Below are positions 52,663 through 61,002 of a stretch of 64,000 nt of DNA, piece after piece. This DNA comes from Campylobacterales bacterium. GTDB taxonomy: Bacteria > Campylobacterota > Campylobacteria > Campylobacterales > QNZT01. The notes beneath the pieces are model-generated. The model was given only the letters and a program-made list of their open reading frames with translations. It was not told where the DNA came from and did no database searches. Positions within the stretch are counted from its first letter, which is position 1, and the number at the start of each line of letters is the position of its first letter. A program made the position numbers and the translations under genes. Location: positions 119,142 through 183,141 of the forward strand of contig JALVVN010000006.1 of assembly GCA_027023405.1 (NCBI GenBank), in the 5' to 3' direction.

Positions 52663-53118
52663 ATGCAAAAAAGAAAACTTTCTGCTTTTACTTATATTTT
52701 TGCCTCCTTTTTCGGTGCGGCTATGATCGCTCTTGCCTTTGCCTACTATAACTACACCTTTTCAAAATATAAATTTTTCGACTTCAACCGTCACCTCTTT
52801 TACCAAAAAAAGGATATCTTTCATCCGCAAGAAGCGATCTATACGGTTGTCATTTACAGCTCTAATATGCAAGATATTCACCAAATCATCAAAAAAATCA
52901 AAACACCGCATCCTATCCTCGCAATCGACCTTTATCAAAAGAGATTTAATAAAGAAGATAGTATGATTCCCATCACAACGGGTATGAATACACTGCTCAA
53001 ATTTATTCAGCAGTTCAACATATACAGCGTACCCTCTTTTTTTGATATTAAGCAGATCAAAAAGGGATTGTATCAACAAAATTCAACCATCTACAAACTT
53101 GATGAAGGAGAGTTTTAA
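52663..53118 (+). CDS. Membrane-anchored hypothetical protein between trxA and trxB
   Basis: A 151-aa protein with one N-terminal TM helix (about residues 11-29) and a mixed soluble domain ([20 protein letters not shown]). The end overlaps the trxB ATG by 1 nt. It has no CxxC motif, so it is not obviously a thioredoxin-like reductant, although [11 protein letters not shown] resembles the SIPT cis-Pro loop of that fold. Position suggests a redox-linked role. Confidence 0.55.
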   Translation: MQKRKLSAFTYIFASFFGAAMIALAFAYYNYTFSKYKFFDFNRHLFYQKKDIFHPQEAIYTVVIYSSNMQDIHQIIKKIKTPHPILAIDLYQKRFNKEDSMIPITTGMNTLLKFIQQFNIYSVPSFFDIKQIKKGLYQQNSTIYKLDEGEF

Positions 53119-54044
53119 TGCTTGATCTAGCGATTATCGGCGGTGGACCGGCAGGTTTGACAGCGGGCTTGTATGCGACACGAGGTGGATTAAAAAATGT
53201 CGTCATGTATGAGATGGGGCTACCCGGCGGACAGATCACCCAAAGTAGTGAGATCGAAAACTATCCGGGGATCAAAGAAGTCGTCACCGGTATGGAGCTG
53301 ATGGAGCCGTGGCCGGAACAATGTATGCGCTTTGGGCTGAAACATGAGATGACGGAAGTCAAACGCGTCAGCAAGCATGAAGATCACTTCCATATCCAAC
53401 TTGCCAACGGCGATGATGTCAAAGCGCACAATGTCATCGTCGCTACCGGCAGTACCCCAAAACGCGCCGGTATCAAAGGGGAAGATACCTACTACGGCAA
53501 AGGGGTGAGCAACTGTGCTACCTGCGACGGATTTTTCTACAAAGATAAAGAGGTCTGCGTCATCGGCGGAGGTGATACGGCACTCGAAGAGGCGCTCTAC
53601 CTTGCCAATATCTGCTCCAAAGTCTATCTCATACACCGACGGGATAGCTTCCGCGCTTCACCCTACACAGTCGAAAAAGTGAAAGCCCAAGAAAAAATTG
53701 AATTGGTACTTGATAGCAGTGTCGAAGAGATTGTCGGCGATCAGTCAGGTGTTACCGGCGTCAAAGTAGTCAATAAATCTGGTGAAAAAAGAGAGATCAA
53801 CGCTCCGGGCGTCTTTATCTTTGTCGGAATGCATGTCAATAACGGTGTCCTCAAACAAGAAGATGGAAGCTTTTTATGCAAAGTCAATGAGTGGGGAGAG
53901 GTGATCGTCGATCTGAGTATGCGTACCAATGTCGAGGGGCTCTTTGCCGCAGGAGATATTCGTATCCAAGCGCCCAAACAAGTGGTTTGCGCTGCCGGTG
54001 ACGGTGCTACGGCGGCACTACAAGTCGTCGCAAGAATGCATTAA
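53118..54044 (+). CDS. trxB: Thioredoxin reductase
   Basis: A 308-aa NADPH- and FAD-dependent enzyme. FAD motif [15 protein letters not shown], redox-active CATC (Cys133, Cys136) in [18 protein letters not shown] motif [15 protein letters not shown], and the C-terminal FAD segment GLFAAGDIR. It regenerates reduced thioredoxin in the cytoplasm. Adjacent to trxA, as is frequent in this phylum. Confidence 0.95.
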   Translation: MLDLAIIGGGPAGLTAGLYATRGGLKNVVMYEMGLPGGQITQSSEIENYPGIKEVVTGMELMEPWPEQCMRFGLKHEMTEVKRVSKHEDHFHIQLANGDDVKAHNVIVATGSTPKRAGIKGEDTYYGKGVSNCATCDGFFYKDKEVCVIGGGDTALEEALYLANICSKVYLIHRRDSFRASPYTVEKVKAQEKIELVLDSSVEEIVGDQSGVTGVKVVNKSGEKREINAPGVFIFVGMHVNNGVLKQEDGSFLCKVNEWGEVIVDLSMRTNVEGLFAAGDIRIQAPKQVVCAAGDGATAALQVVARMH

Positions 54045-54080
54045 ATTAAATTTTATACAAAAGAAGGAAGAAAACAAACG

Positions 54081-54848
54081 ATGATACAGATAGGAATTTA
54101 CGGTGCTACAGGACGAGTCGGAAAACTCCTGATTGAAAATCTTCAAGGGGATCCTGAAGCAAAGGTATCGGTCATTCATGCACACAAAGCGTTAGACTTT
54201 CCCGTCGATAGTAGTATCCTCATCACAAACGACATCGATACGATGCTCGAAAATTGCGATGTGGTAATCGACTTTACGCTACCTGACGGTACGGAAGCAC
54301 TCCTTGAGAAAGCATTAGAGCACCCAAAACCGCTGGTCATCGGTACCACAGGCTTGAGCAAACATCAACTCAATCTCCTCACCGAAACTTCCAAAAAGAT
54401 GCCGATCCTCTACGCGACCAATATGTCGCTAGGAGTCGCAATACTCAACCGTCTCGCCTCACTCGCTTCTAAAGCGCTGAGAGATTTTGATATCGAGATC
54501 GTCGAACAACACCACCGTCATAAAAAAGATGCCCCTAGCGGTACTGCTCTCACACTCGCCGAACATGCCGCTCAAGCAAGAGATCTTGATCTCGACAGTG
54601 TCAGAGTAAGTGGGAGAGACGGCAATATCGGTGCACGCACCAAAGATGAGATCGCCGTCATGGCACTCAGAGGTGGGGATATTGTCGGTCGCCATACGAT
54701 TGGCTTTTACAACGATGGAGAGTTTGTCGAGATCAACCACACCGCCACTTCACGAAGCACCTTTGCCAAAGGCGCTATTCGTGCGGCAAAATGGATTGTC
54801 AACAAAGAGCCAAAACTCTATAACATTACTGATTGTTTAGGAATATAA
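54081..54848 (+). CDS. dapB: 4-hydroxy-tetrahydrodipicolinate reductase
   Basis: A 255-aa enzyme of the DAP/lysine pathway. Nucleotide-binding [16 protein letters not shown] and the catalytic [16 protein letters not shown] (His-His-x-x-Lys) are visible. It reduces the product of DapA with NAD(P)H. It ends 1 nt before purF. Together with lysA at the left edge, the window contains two lysine-pathway genes far apart. Confidence 0.95.
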   Translation: MIQIGIYGATGRVGKLLIENLQGDPEAKVSVIHAHKALDFPVDSSILITNDIDTMLENCDVVIDFTLPDGTEALLEKALEHPKPLVIGTTGLSKHQLNLLTETSKKMPILYATNMSLGVAILNRLASLASKALRDFDIEIVEQHHRHKKDAPSGTALTLAEHAAQARDLDLDSVRVSGRDGNIGARTKDEIAVMALRGGDIVGRHTIGFYNDGEFVEINHTATSRSTFAKGAIRAAKWIVNKEPKLYNITDCLGI

Positions 54849-54849
54849 G

Positions 54850-56187
54850 ATGTGTGCAGTTGTCGGGGTATTTAATGTCAAAAACGCTTCAAAAGTAGCC
54901 TATTATGCACTCTTTGCGATGCAACATCGCGGTCAGGAAGCGACGGGAATCAGCTCAAGCGACGGCGTCAATATGTGGACCAAAAAGCGAAGAGGTCTTG
55001 TGACGGATGTCTTCTCTGATGAGGAGAACTTTACCTATCTAAAAGGATCAACCGCCGTCGGACACAACCGCTACTCGACTGCCGGTAGCGATTCTATCGC
55101 CGATGCACAACCCATCACCGCCAAATATAAACTCGGTGAGATCGCCGTCGTACACAACGGAAACCTCATCAATAAAGATGAAGTCAGACAAAAACTCATT
55201 AATGAGGGCGCTATTTTTCAATCTTATATGGATACCGAAAATCTCATCCACCTCATCGCACGAAGCCAAAAAGATAGCCTTGAAGATCGTATCATCGAAG
55301 CACTGGAGGATATTAAAGGTGCTTACTGCTTTATCATACAGAGCCGCAAAAAGATGTTTGCAATTCGCGATCGCTACGGAGTACGCCCTCTTTCACTAGG
55401 AAAATTTAAAAATGGTGGCTATATCGTCGCAAGTGAGACTTGTGCATTTGATCTTGTCGGTGCGGAGTTTGTCAGAGATGTCAAACCGGGGGAGATGCTG
55501 GTCTTTGAAAAGGAGCAGGAGCCACGATCCATCCAGCTTTATCCAAGTGATCCGCGACCTTGTGCCTTTGAGTATATCTACTTTGCGCGACCCGACTCCA
55601 TCATCGACGGTAAAACCGTCTATGCCAAACGCCTAGAGATGGGTCGCATGCTCGCGCGCGAAAATCCGGTCGATGCCGATATTGTCCTGCCGGTTCCTGA
55701 CAGTGGTGTAGCGGCGGCACTCGGCTACGCACAAGAGAGCGGTATTCCCTTTGAAAATGCCATCGTGAGAAATCACTATGTCGGTCGTACCTTTATCGAG
55801 CCGATCCAAGAGATGCGCGATCTCAAGGTACGACTCAAGCTCTCTCCTATCAAAAAGGTGATCGAGGGGAAGCGGGTCGTCATCATCGATGACTCATTGG
55901 TGCGGGGAACCACCTCCAAGCAGATCGTCAAGATGCTCAAAGAAGCAGGTGCAACCCAAGTACATATGAAACTCGCATCCCCGCCGATCAAGCACCCTTG
56001 TCGATATGGGATCGATACACCTAGCTATGAGGAGCTCATTAGTGCCAATATGTCAGAAGAGGAGATCTGTGAAACGATCGGTGCTGATTCACTCTCCTTC
56101 CTTTCGATAGAGGGTCTCAAAAAGAGTTTAGGGGAGGATCGAAACTACTCACTGGTAAGTTTTGACGGGAACTATTTTATCGCATAA
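54850..56187 (+). CDS. purF: Amidophosphoribosyltransferase
   Basis: A 445-aa enzyme that makes phosphoribosylamine from PRPP and glutamine, the first step of purine synthesis. Nucleophile Cys2 (MCAVVGVF), the glutaminase loop HNRYSTAG, and the PRPP-binding VVIIDDSLVRGTTSKQIV are present. No propeptide precedes Cys2. The B. subtilis-type 4Fe-4S cysteines are only partly recognisable (CRYGIDTPS), so cluster presence is uncertain. Confidence 0.95.
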   Translation: MCAVVGVFNVKNASKVAYYALFAMQHRGQEATGISSSDGVNMWTKKRRGLVTDVFSDEENFTYLKGSTAVGHNRYSTAGSDSIADAQPITAKYKLGEIAVVHNGNLINKDEVRQKLINEGAIFQSYMDTENLIHLIARSQKDSLEDRIIEALEDIKGAYCFIIQSRKKMFAIRDRYGVRPLSLGKFKNGGYIVASETCAFDLVGAEFVRDVKPGEMLVFEKEQEPRSIQLYPSDPRPCAFEYIYFARPDSIIDGKTVYAKRLEMGRMLARENPVDADIVLPVPDSGVAAALGYAQESGIPFENAIVRNHYVGRTFIEPIQEMRDLKVRLKLSPIKKVIEGKRVVIIDDSLVRGTTSKQIVKMLKEAGATQVHMKLASPPIKHPCRYGIDTPSYEELISANMSEEEICETIGADSLSFLSIEGLKKSLGEDRNYSLVSFDGNYFIA

Positions 56188-56263
56188 ATTTTCACGAAAA
56201 ATACTTCATTTATTTCATCAAATACCGATATAGTTTAAAATATTTAATATAAGGTAGAAATAA

Positions 56264-56776
56264 ATGAAGTGGATACTTATCTTAGTATGGATCTCTACAA
56301 CACTCTTTGGGTACAGTGATTATTACAGCGATTATTTAGATAATAAGATTGTCAATTTTCCAAATGATAAAGAACCCGGTTCAATCGTCATCAAAACACA
56401 CCAAAGACGGCTCTACTATATCTTAGATGATCAAACAGCCTATCAATTTCCAATCGCCGTAGGCAAACGCCCAAAAGATCGCTTTTACGGTGTATTTGAG
56501 ATCTCCGCCAAAGCAAAGTGGCCCAACTGGAGACCGACACCCTCTATGCTTGAAAAAGATCCCTCATTACCTGAAGTTGTTAAAGGAGGCAGACGAAATC
56601 CACTCGGTGCACGAGCCATCTATTTAGGAGACTCCCCTTTCCGCATTCATGGCACCAACAATCCTCGATCCATCGGAAAATTTGCCTCTCACGGCTGTAT
56701 CCGTATGTATAACCGCGATGTCAAAGAGCTCTACAAACTTGTTCATCGATGGGATCGTGTCTATGTGCAAAGATAA
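56264..56776 (+). CDS. L,D-transpeptidase (YkuD family)
   Basis: A 170-aa secreted enzyme with a signal peptide (MKWILILVWISTTLFGYS) and the catalytic SHGCIRMYN motif with IHGTNNP just before it. It forms 3-3 crosslinks in peptidoglycan or attaches proteins to it. Small single-domain form without LysM or PG-binding domain. Own upstream AT-rich region (56188-56263) holds a likely -10 (TTAATATAA). Confidence 0.9.
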   Translation: MKWILILVWISTTLFGYSDYYSDYLDNKIVNFPNDKEPGSIVIKTHQRRLYYILDDQTAYQFPIAVGKRPKDRFYGVFEISAKAKWPNWRPTPSMLEKDPSLPEVVKGGRRNPLGARAIYLGDSPFRIHGTNNPRSIGKFASHGCIRMYNRDVKELYKLVHRWDRVYVQR

Positions 56777-56809
56777 GGTATAATAGACACTTCAAATCAA
56801 GGAGTGTCG

Positions 56810-57733
56810 ATGGATTATCAAGCCATACTCGAAGAGATCAGCCACGAAATTCAACCCGAACTTGGACGCGGGAAAGTAGCGGACTATATCCCCGCACTAT
56901 CCAGCGTCGATCCGCATCAATTTGCCTTTTCGATTATCACAACAAAGGGAGATGCCTACCATATCGGTGCCTATGAGACATCCTTTTCGATCCAAAGTAT
57001 TTCCAAACTGTTTGCTTTTACACTCGCACTCGATATTTATGGGAGTGATCTCTATCAGCGTGTAGGGGTTGAGCCCTCCGGCAATCCCTTTAACTCCCTC
57101 GTACAACTTGAATATGAACAAGGTATCCCCCGAAATCCCTTCATCAACGCCGGTGCCATCGTCATCACTGACTTACTGATCTCACACTATCGTGATGACT
57201 ACAAAGCGTATGAACAGATTCTCTCCTTTGTGCGTGCCGTCAGTGACGATCTGGCAATCAGCTTTGATCCAATCGTCTCGAGCTCAGAGATGGATCACGG
57301 CTTCCGCAACCTCGCCCTTGCCAATCTCATGAAAAGCTTTGACAATCTCCAAAACGATCCCCGATCGGTCGTGCAAACCTACTTCAAACAATGCGCCATC
57401 AGTATGAGCACCCAAAAACTCGCCCGATCGATGCTCTACCTCGCCAATGCCGGCACCGATCCTATCACAAACAGACGCTACCTCACACCTCAACAAGCAA
57501 GGCGGATCAACGCCGTCATGCTCACCTGCGGACACTATGACGCATCAGGAGAGTTTGCCTTTCATGTCGGACTCCCAGGAAAGAGCGGTGTCGGAGGCGG
57601 TGTCGTCGCCGTCGTACCCAACAAAATGGGCATCTGCGTCTGGTCCCCCGCCCTCAACCGTTACGGCAACTCCCATGTCGGCACACTCGCGCTACAAAAG
57701 TTTGTGGAGAAGACGGGATTATCAATCTTTTGA
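56810..57733 (+). CDS. glsA: Glutaminase
   Basis: A 307-aa serine-dependent glutaminase. SIQSISKLFAF carries the SxxK catalytic motif, and EPSGNPFNSLVQLE, NPFINAGAI and GKSGVGGGVVAVVP are family signatures. ATG at 56810 behind AAGGAG; a GTG two codons earlier would overlap the ribosome-binding site. It converts glutamine to glutamate and ammonia. It is the last ordinary gene before the defence region. Confidence 0.94.
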   Translation: MDYQAILEEISHEIQPELGRGKVADYIPALSSVDPHQFAFSIITTKGDAYHIGAYETSFSIQSISKLFAFTLALDIYGSDLYQRVGVEPSGNPFNSLVQLEYEQGIPRNPFINAGAIVITDLLISHYRDDYKAYEQILSFVRAVSDDLAISFDPIVSSSEMDHGFRNLALANLMKSFDNLQNDPRSVVQTYFKQCAISMSTQKLARSMLYLANAGTDPITNRRYLTPQQARRINAVMLTCGHYDASGEFAFHVGLPGKSGVGGGVVAVVPNKMGICVWSPALNRYGNSHVGTLALQKFVEKTGLSIF

Positions 57734-57835
57734 GTGGAAAACCCTTTCAAGCTTCATAGAAGGTTTTAGATAAAATTTTTTCACGATGAAATTGCACTAA
57801 AAAAGAAAATCCGGGGTTTAATGCAAGTGGATACA

Positions 57836-57943
57836 ATGACAAACAAACAACAAAAACTAATAGATATTTTAAAAGAGATGTTCCAGTTCCAACTTGATTA
57901 GAGTGATCAGGACTTTGGTATTTACCGCATCAAGAAAGATTGC
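57836..57943 (+). pseudogene. 5' remnant of an adenine-specific DNA methyltransferase gene
   Basis: From ATG at 57836 (or 57821) the frame reads MTNKQQKLIDILKEMFQFQL, then D-TAG at 57899, then SDQDFGIYRIKKDC up to the first CRISPR repeat. Large type III-like or standalone methyltransferases begin with the pattern LKEMFQ-D-ADLDFGIYRI, as I remember the family. Here a stop codon interrupts it and the gene is lost beyond base 57944. So the array abuts a truncated restriction-modification gene. Confidence 0.6.
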
Positions 57944-57944
57944 G

Positions 57945-58748
57945 GTCTCAATCCCCTTAGATCGAGTCTTTGTTGTAACTGGGTATTGGAACGGGGAGAG
58001 AGGCGGCTCTGTGCGGTCTCAATCCCCTTAGATCGGGTCTTTGTTGTAACTTAGTATTTTAACCACCCTCTCAAGGACGCCTTTGTCTCAATCCCCTTAG
58101 ATCGGGTCTTTGTTGTAACAAATTTTAGGGATTGAAGTGCTTGACCATGTGAGTCTCAATCCCCTTAGATCGGGTCTTTGTTGTAACAGAGCTAGATGCT
58201 CTTATATAAAAAATATTAGCCAGTCTCAATCCCCTGAGATCGGGTCTTTGTTGTAACACAATAGATGCTACTACTACTGTATCACTACTAGAGTCTCAAT
58301 CCCCTTAGATCGGGTCTTTGTTGTAACTATACTCCCACGATTGCTTTAAGAGCTTAAAGTCTCAATCCCCTTAGATCGGGTCTTTGTTGTAACAGTGATT
58401 TAAAAATACAAAAATTGCAAAAATCACTCTGTCTCAATCCCCTTAGATCGGGTCTTTGTTGTAACAGTTGGAGCCCTAAAGATGTATTTGAAAGAGCTTA
58501 GTCTCAATCCCCTTAGATCGGGTCTTTGTTGTAACAAGTTCGCAGATATGAAGAGCTACGGTCAGATAAAGTCTCAATCCCCTTAGATCGGGTCTTTGTT
58601 GTAACGACACGCCACGATCTGGGCTGACCGAAACGGAAGTCTCAATCCCCTTAGATCGGGTCTTTGTTGTAACTAGAGTAGACTACAGAGTTATAAATAA
58701 ATCGGTTATTATTGTCTCAATCCCCTTAGATCGGGTCTTTGTTGTAAC
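57945..58748 (-). CRISPR. CRISPR array, 12 repeats and 11 spacers
   Basis: Twelve 35-nt repeats beginning GTCTCAATCCCC and ending TTTGTTGTAAC start at 57945, 58016, 58085, 58153, 58223, 58293, 58359, 58431, 58501, 58571, 58639 and 58714. Spacers are 31-40 nt. Repeat 1 has G to A at its position 20 and repeat 5 has T to G; the others are identical. Read on the - strand the repeat ends ATTGAGAC, like the ATTGAAAC 3' handle of type I/III crRNAs, and the most degenerate repeat is at the left. So transcription is leftward with the leader at 58749-58967, beside the cas operon. Confidence 0.97.
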
Positions 58749-58967
58749 GGCAACAATGGTGTGTTAAAGAGCGTTTTTATGGGGGTTTGCGTGATCGGTC
58801 GTTTTCTTAAAAGAAACTTTGATCTCAAAAAATGGACTTTTTCTCATTTTAAAACCCCTAAAAATCGGCATTTTAAGTTTCGTTTTATTCTTAAGCGAAA
58901 CTTTGATGTTTTTGACACCTTGTGGGTGACTTCGTTTTATTATATAGTAGATATATTTAAAACTCTA
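58749..58967 (-). promoter_or_regulatory. CRISPR leader
   Basis: 219 nt of AT-rich sequence between repeat 12 and the 126-aa gene. It contains a 20-nt near-perfect direct repeat (58804-58823 and 58888-58907, 18 of 20 identical, TTCTTAA..GAAACTTTGAT) and an inverted repeat AAGTTTCG (58875-58882) / CGAAACTT (58896-58903). Such elements may guide spacer integration. The 81-aa + strand ORF here has no ribosome-binding site and is not called. Confidence 0.7.
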
Positions 58968-59348
58968 TTAATATTTTCTTATTGGTCGTATGAGATACTC
59001 CTCTAGTCGTTCTCGATTGTCATAGAGAAAGCGATAGACTTCAAACGCTTCATGCGCGGGGAGGTCTTCGGCTGTGGTTTTGTCGTAGATAAAGCCTTTG
59101 AGGTTGATGCCGAGTATGCGTCCTTTGTAAAGGATTTCGGGATAGATGTCATTGGCTATGTCGGCACGCATCTCTTGGCGCAAGCGATCAACAAATCGAA
59201 AATAGTCTCTATTCTTTTTATGTCGTGGATGGCGATTTTCTTTGAGGATATGCTTGATCTCCCGTAGCTCAAAGAGTATCTCATCCGCCCACGAAGGTCG
59301 TGTATCGCTCTCACTCAAAAGCTTCTCCATCTGATCATAAACTGTCAT
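58968..59348 (-). CDS. Unknown protein, last gene of the cas operon
   Basis: A 126-aa protein, mostly helical and charged: MTVYDQMEKLLSESDTRPSW, then FELREIKHILKENRHPRHKK, RFVDRLRQEMRADIANDIYP, and a C-terminal helix YRFLYDNRERLEEYLIRPIR. It starts 11 nt after the cas2 stop and ends at the leader. No nuclease, HTH or RRM motif is recognised. Position suggests a cas accessory role, in adaptation or leader binding. Not a known Cas family to me. Confidence 0.65.
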   Translation of the reverse strand: MTVYDQMEKLLSESDTRPSWADEILFELREIKHILKENRHPRHKKNRDYFRFVDRLRQEMRADIANDIYPEILYKGRILGINLKGFIYDKTTAEDLPAHEAFEVYRFLYDNRERLEEYLIRPIRKY

Positions 59349-59359
59349 CGAACTTCCTC

Positions 59360-59632
59360 CTAAAAGAAATCATACGGATGCGCCAAATCCATCGCCGATC
59401 CCATGCGAATACCGTAGTGTTTGATACGATAGATACGGATATCATCCTGCTTCTCATTGTATATCGACAATATCCGATCTACCAGCGACATCACCTCATC
59501 GCGGGTCACATCCGTCACCAAAAAGAGCGAATATTGAAATCGAATCGCCTTTTTCTCCAAAACCTTTGCGATTTTGCGTAGGCGTTTTGGGTCAGAGATA
59601 TCGTAAGCGACGACAAAATCATATTTGCGCAT
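59360..59632 (-). CDS. cas2: Cas2
   Basis: A 90-aa Cas2: VAYDISDPKRLRKIAKVLEK with the conserved Asp in YDISD, then RFQYSLFLV and the beta-5 region DDIRIYRI. Cas2 dimerises and scaffolds the Cas1 integrase for spacer acquisition. It overlaps the preceding Cas1-N-like gene by 14 nt. A second Cas2-like gene is three genes upstream. Confidence 0.9.
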   Translation of the reverse strand: MRKYDFVVAYDISDPKRLRKIAKVLEKKAIRFQYSLFLVTDVTRDEVMSLVDRILSIYNEKQDDIRIYRIKHYGIRMGSAMDLAHPYDFF

Positions 59633-59873
59633 TGTTGATCTCCGTTATTGTTGCGAGTAGATATCCGTCATGATCAATCAAAATGAGATCAATCTTTTGA
59701 CTCAAAGCATAGCAAACACCGATCGGGATATCTAGCGATTTGTTAAGATAGATGCGCTCAATATGAATAAATGCTACGCTGTAGCTATTGGTCGGTGAGA
59801 TGATCTCCAAATACTCCTCATGCATTCGAAGCTTGATCATCGGATCTCTTAGTATTAGTGTCCGTTTTCTCAT
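59619..59873 (-). CDS. Free-standing Cas1 N-terminal-domain-like protein
   Basis: An 84-aa all-beta protein. After MRKRTLILRDPMIKLRM the pattern EEYLEII..SVAFIHIERIYLN, then IPIGVCYALSQ and LILIDHDGYLLATI, follows the beta-domain of Cas1 (an IPLHxIxxLxI strand, then an alpha/beta turn, then VVFLxxxG). The following gene-wise upstream neighbour is a complete Cas1 with its own N-domain, so this is an extra copy, not a broken one. 4-nt overlap with cas1 and 14-nt overlap with cas2 put it inside the adaptation module. It lacks the catalytic alpha domain. The assignment is by pattern, not a search. Confidence 0.62.
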   Translation of the reverse strand: MRKRTLILRDPMIKLRMHEEYLEIISPTNSYSVAFIHIERIYLNKSLDIPIGVCYALSQKIDLILIDHDGYLLATITEINNAQI

Positions 59874-60733
59874 AGCATTCCCCTTATCTCAGTGATAGTA
59901 GCATCGATACGCGGTTCGAGAGAGGCGGAAAACTCACGAAAGTGTTGCCACAATTTTTTTCGCCCTTCATAGCGCAAATAGACACCGCTTTTTTTACTAA
60001 AATCTTGATGCGTGACGATCTTTTGAGAAAATATCTCATAGACAAATTGATTGATATCGGCACGATAGAGCTCCAAAATATCAGACGCCAAAGCCATATG
60101 AGATCGAAAAGGGCGATGCAAAAATCCGAGAGACGGCTCAAAACCAAATCCGATCAAACGCACCCCTATGAGGTGATAGATCAGTGTGTAGAACCACGAG
60201 AGCAGTGCATTGAGAGGATCGAGCGGTGGGCGTTTGGTTCGTCTTCCTTTGTGGAGTACTTTGGGGAAGAGCGAAAAGTAGTGCGTAAAATAGTGGCGTG
60301 AAAAACTCCCCTCGATACCAAGTAGTTCATCTAGTGTCTTAGCCCGATCCAGACGACAAAGTATCTCATGCGTCTGAAGCGAAATCTCATGTCTTTGAAG
60401 CTGTCCGGCGTGGGCGGTGATCTTGCGCGAGAGGATCGTCTTGGCGATGGGTAGCGTTTTTGTCGTGCAGGCTTGATATTGGGCGAGTTTGAGTTGGGCA
60501 TTTTTGGATGAGGTCGTCGTGATATGCGCACTTTTTGTAAAGTCGGATGAAAAGAGCACGACATGGGTAGAATTTGAAGAGAGTTTTGTCAGATCGGCGG
60601 CTTGTAGCTTTTGATCTCCTACGATAAGGAGAGTGTCGATCAGGTGCAAAGGTATCTTTTGTGAGTCGATCTGTAGCAGTTCACTCTTGAGACTGATCTG
60701 CGCATCTTTTCTATCGACGATAATCACATTCAT
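59870..60733 (-). CDS. cas1: Cas1 integrase
   Basis: A 287-aa Cas1 with an N-terminal beta domain (residues 1-75) and the catalytic alpha domain. Metal-binding residues are intact: Glu141 in LLGIEGSFSRHYF, His206 in SLGFLHRPFRS and Asp218 in ALASDILELYR. It integrates prespacers at the leader-proximal repeat together with Cas2. It starts in the last codons of the Cas2-like gene (ATGA overlap). Subtype cannot be fixed from Cas1 by eye. Confidence 0.93.
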   Translation of the reverse strand: MNVIIVDRKDAQISLKSELLQIDSQKIPLHLIDTLLIVGDQKLQAADLTKLSSNSTHVVLFSSDFTKSAHITTTSSKNAQLKLAQYQACTTKTLPIAKTILSRKITAHAGQLQRHEISLQTHEILCRLDRAKTLDELLGIEGSFSRHYFTHYFSLFPKVLHKGRRTKRPPLDPLNALLSWFYTLIYHLIGVRLIGFGFEPSLGFLHRPFRSHMALASDILELYRADINQFVYEIFSQKIVTHQDFSKKSGVYLRYEGRKKLWQHFREFSASLEPRIDATITEIRGML

Positions 60734-61002
60734 AGTATAATCACCCCCTTGTCATACGCTATAAAATCAGCCTTTCCAAAACAGATCGGCTCACCTTCGA
60801 TCGCAATAATATTGATCTTGTCATTATCACGAATCAACTTTTCCAGCTTTGAAACAAGCTCTTTGAGCAATTTTTTATCAAGCGGTGCTTCGACTGCACT
60901 CTTTTGCCCACCCAGTGCATAGCTATGCGCCACCTTTCGCACCTTTTGCAAGCGCTTCTTATCGGCGATGTCATAGCAGACTAGGTAGTGGTTAGTGCTC
61001 AA
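60730..61002 (-). CDS. Second Cas2-like protein
   Basis: A 90-aa protein from a TTG at 61002 behind GGGGGAC; the frame continues upstream but those codons lie inside the 43-aa ORF. STNHYLVCYDIADKKRLQKV shows the Cas2 beta1-Asp motif (YDIAD), and the middle reads YALGGQKSAVEAPLDKK, a variant in place of RVQxSVFE. The C-terminus FGKADFIAYDKGVIIL is typical of this Cas2 branch. Two different Cas2 proteins in one operon may form a heterodimer or serve different Cas1 complexes. Confidence 0.78.
   Translation of the reverse strand: MSTNHYLVCYDIADKKRLQKVRKVAHSYALGGQKSAVEAPLDKKLLKELVSKLEKLIRDNDKINIIAIEGEPICFGKADFIAYDKGVIIL

Noticed and set aside
58761-59006. 81-aa ORF over the CRISPR leader on the + strand
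   Set aside because: AT-rich and Phe/Lys-rich, without a Shine-Dalgarno, and overlapping the direct and inverted repeats of the leader.
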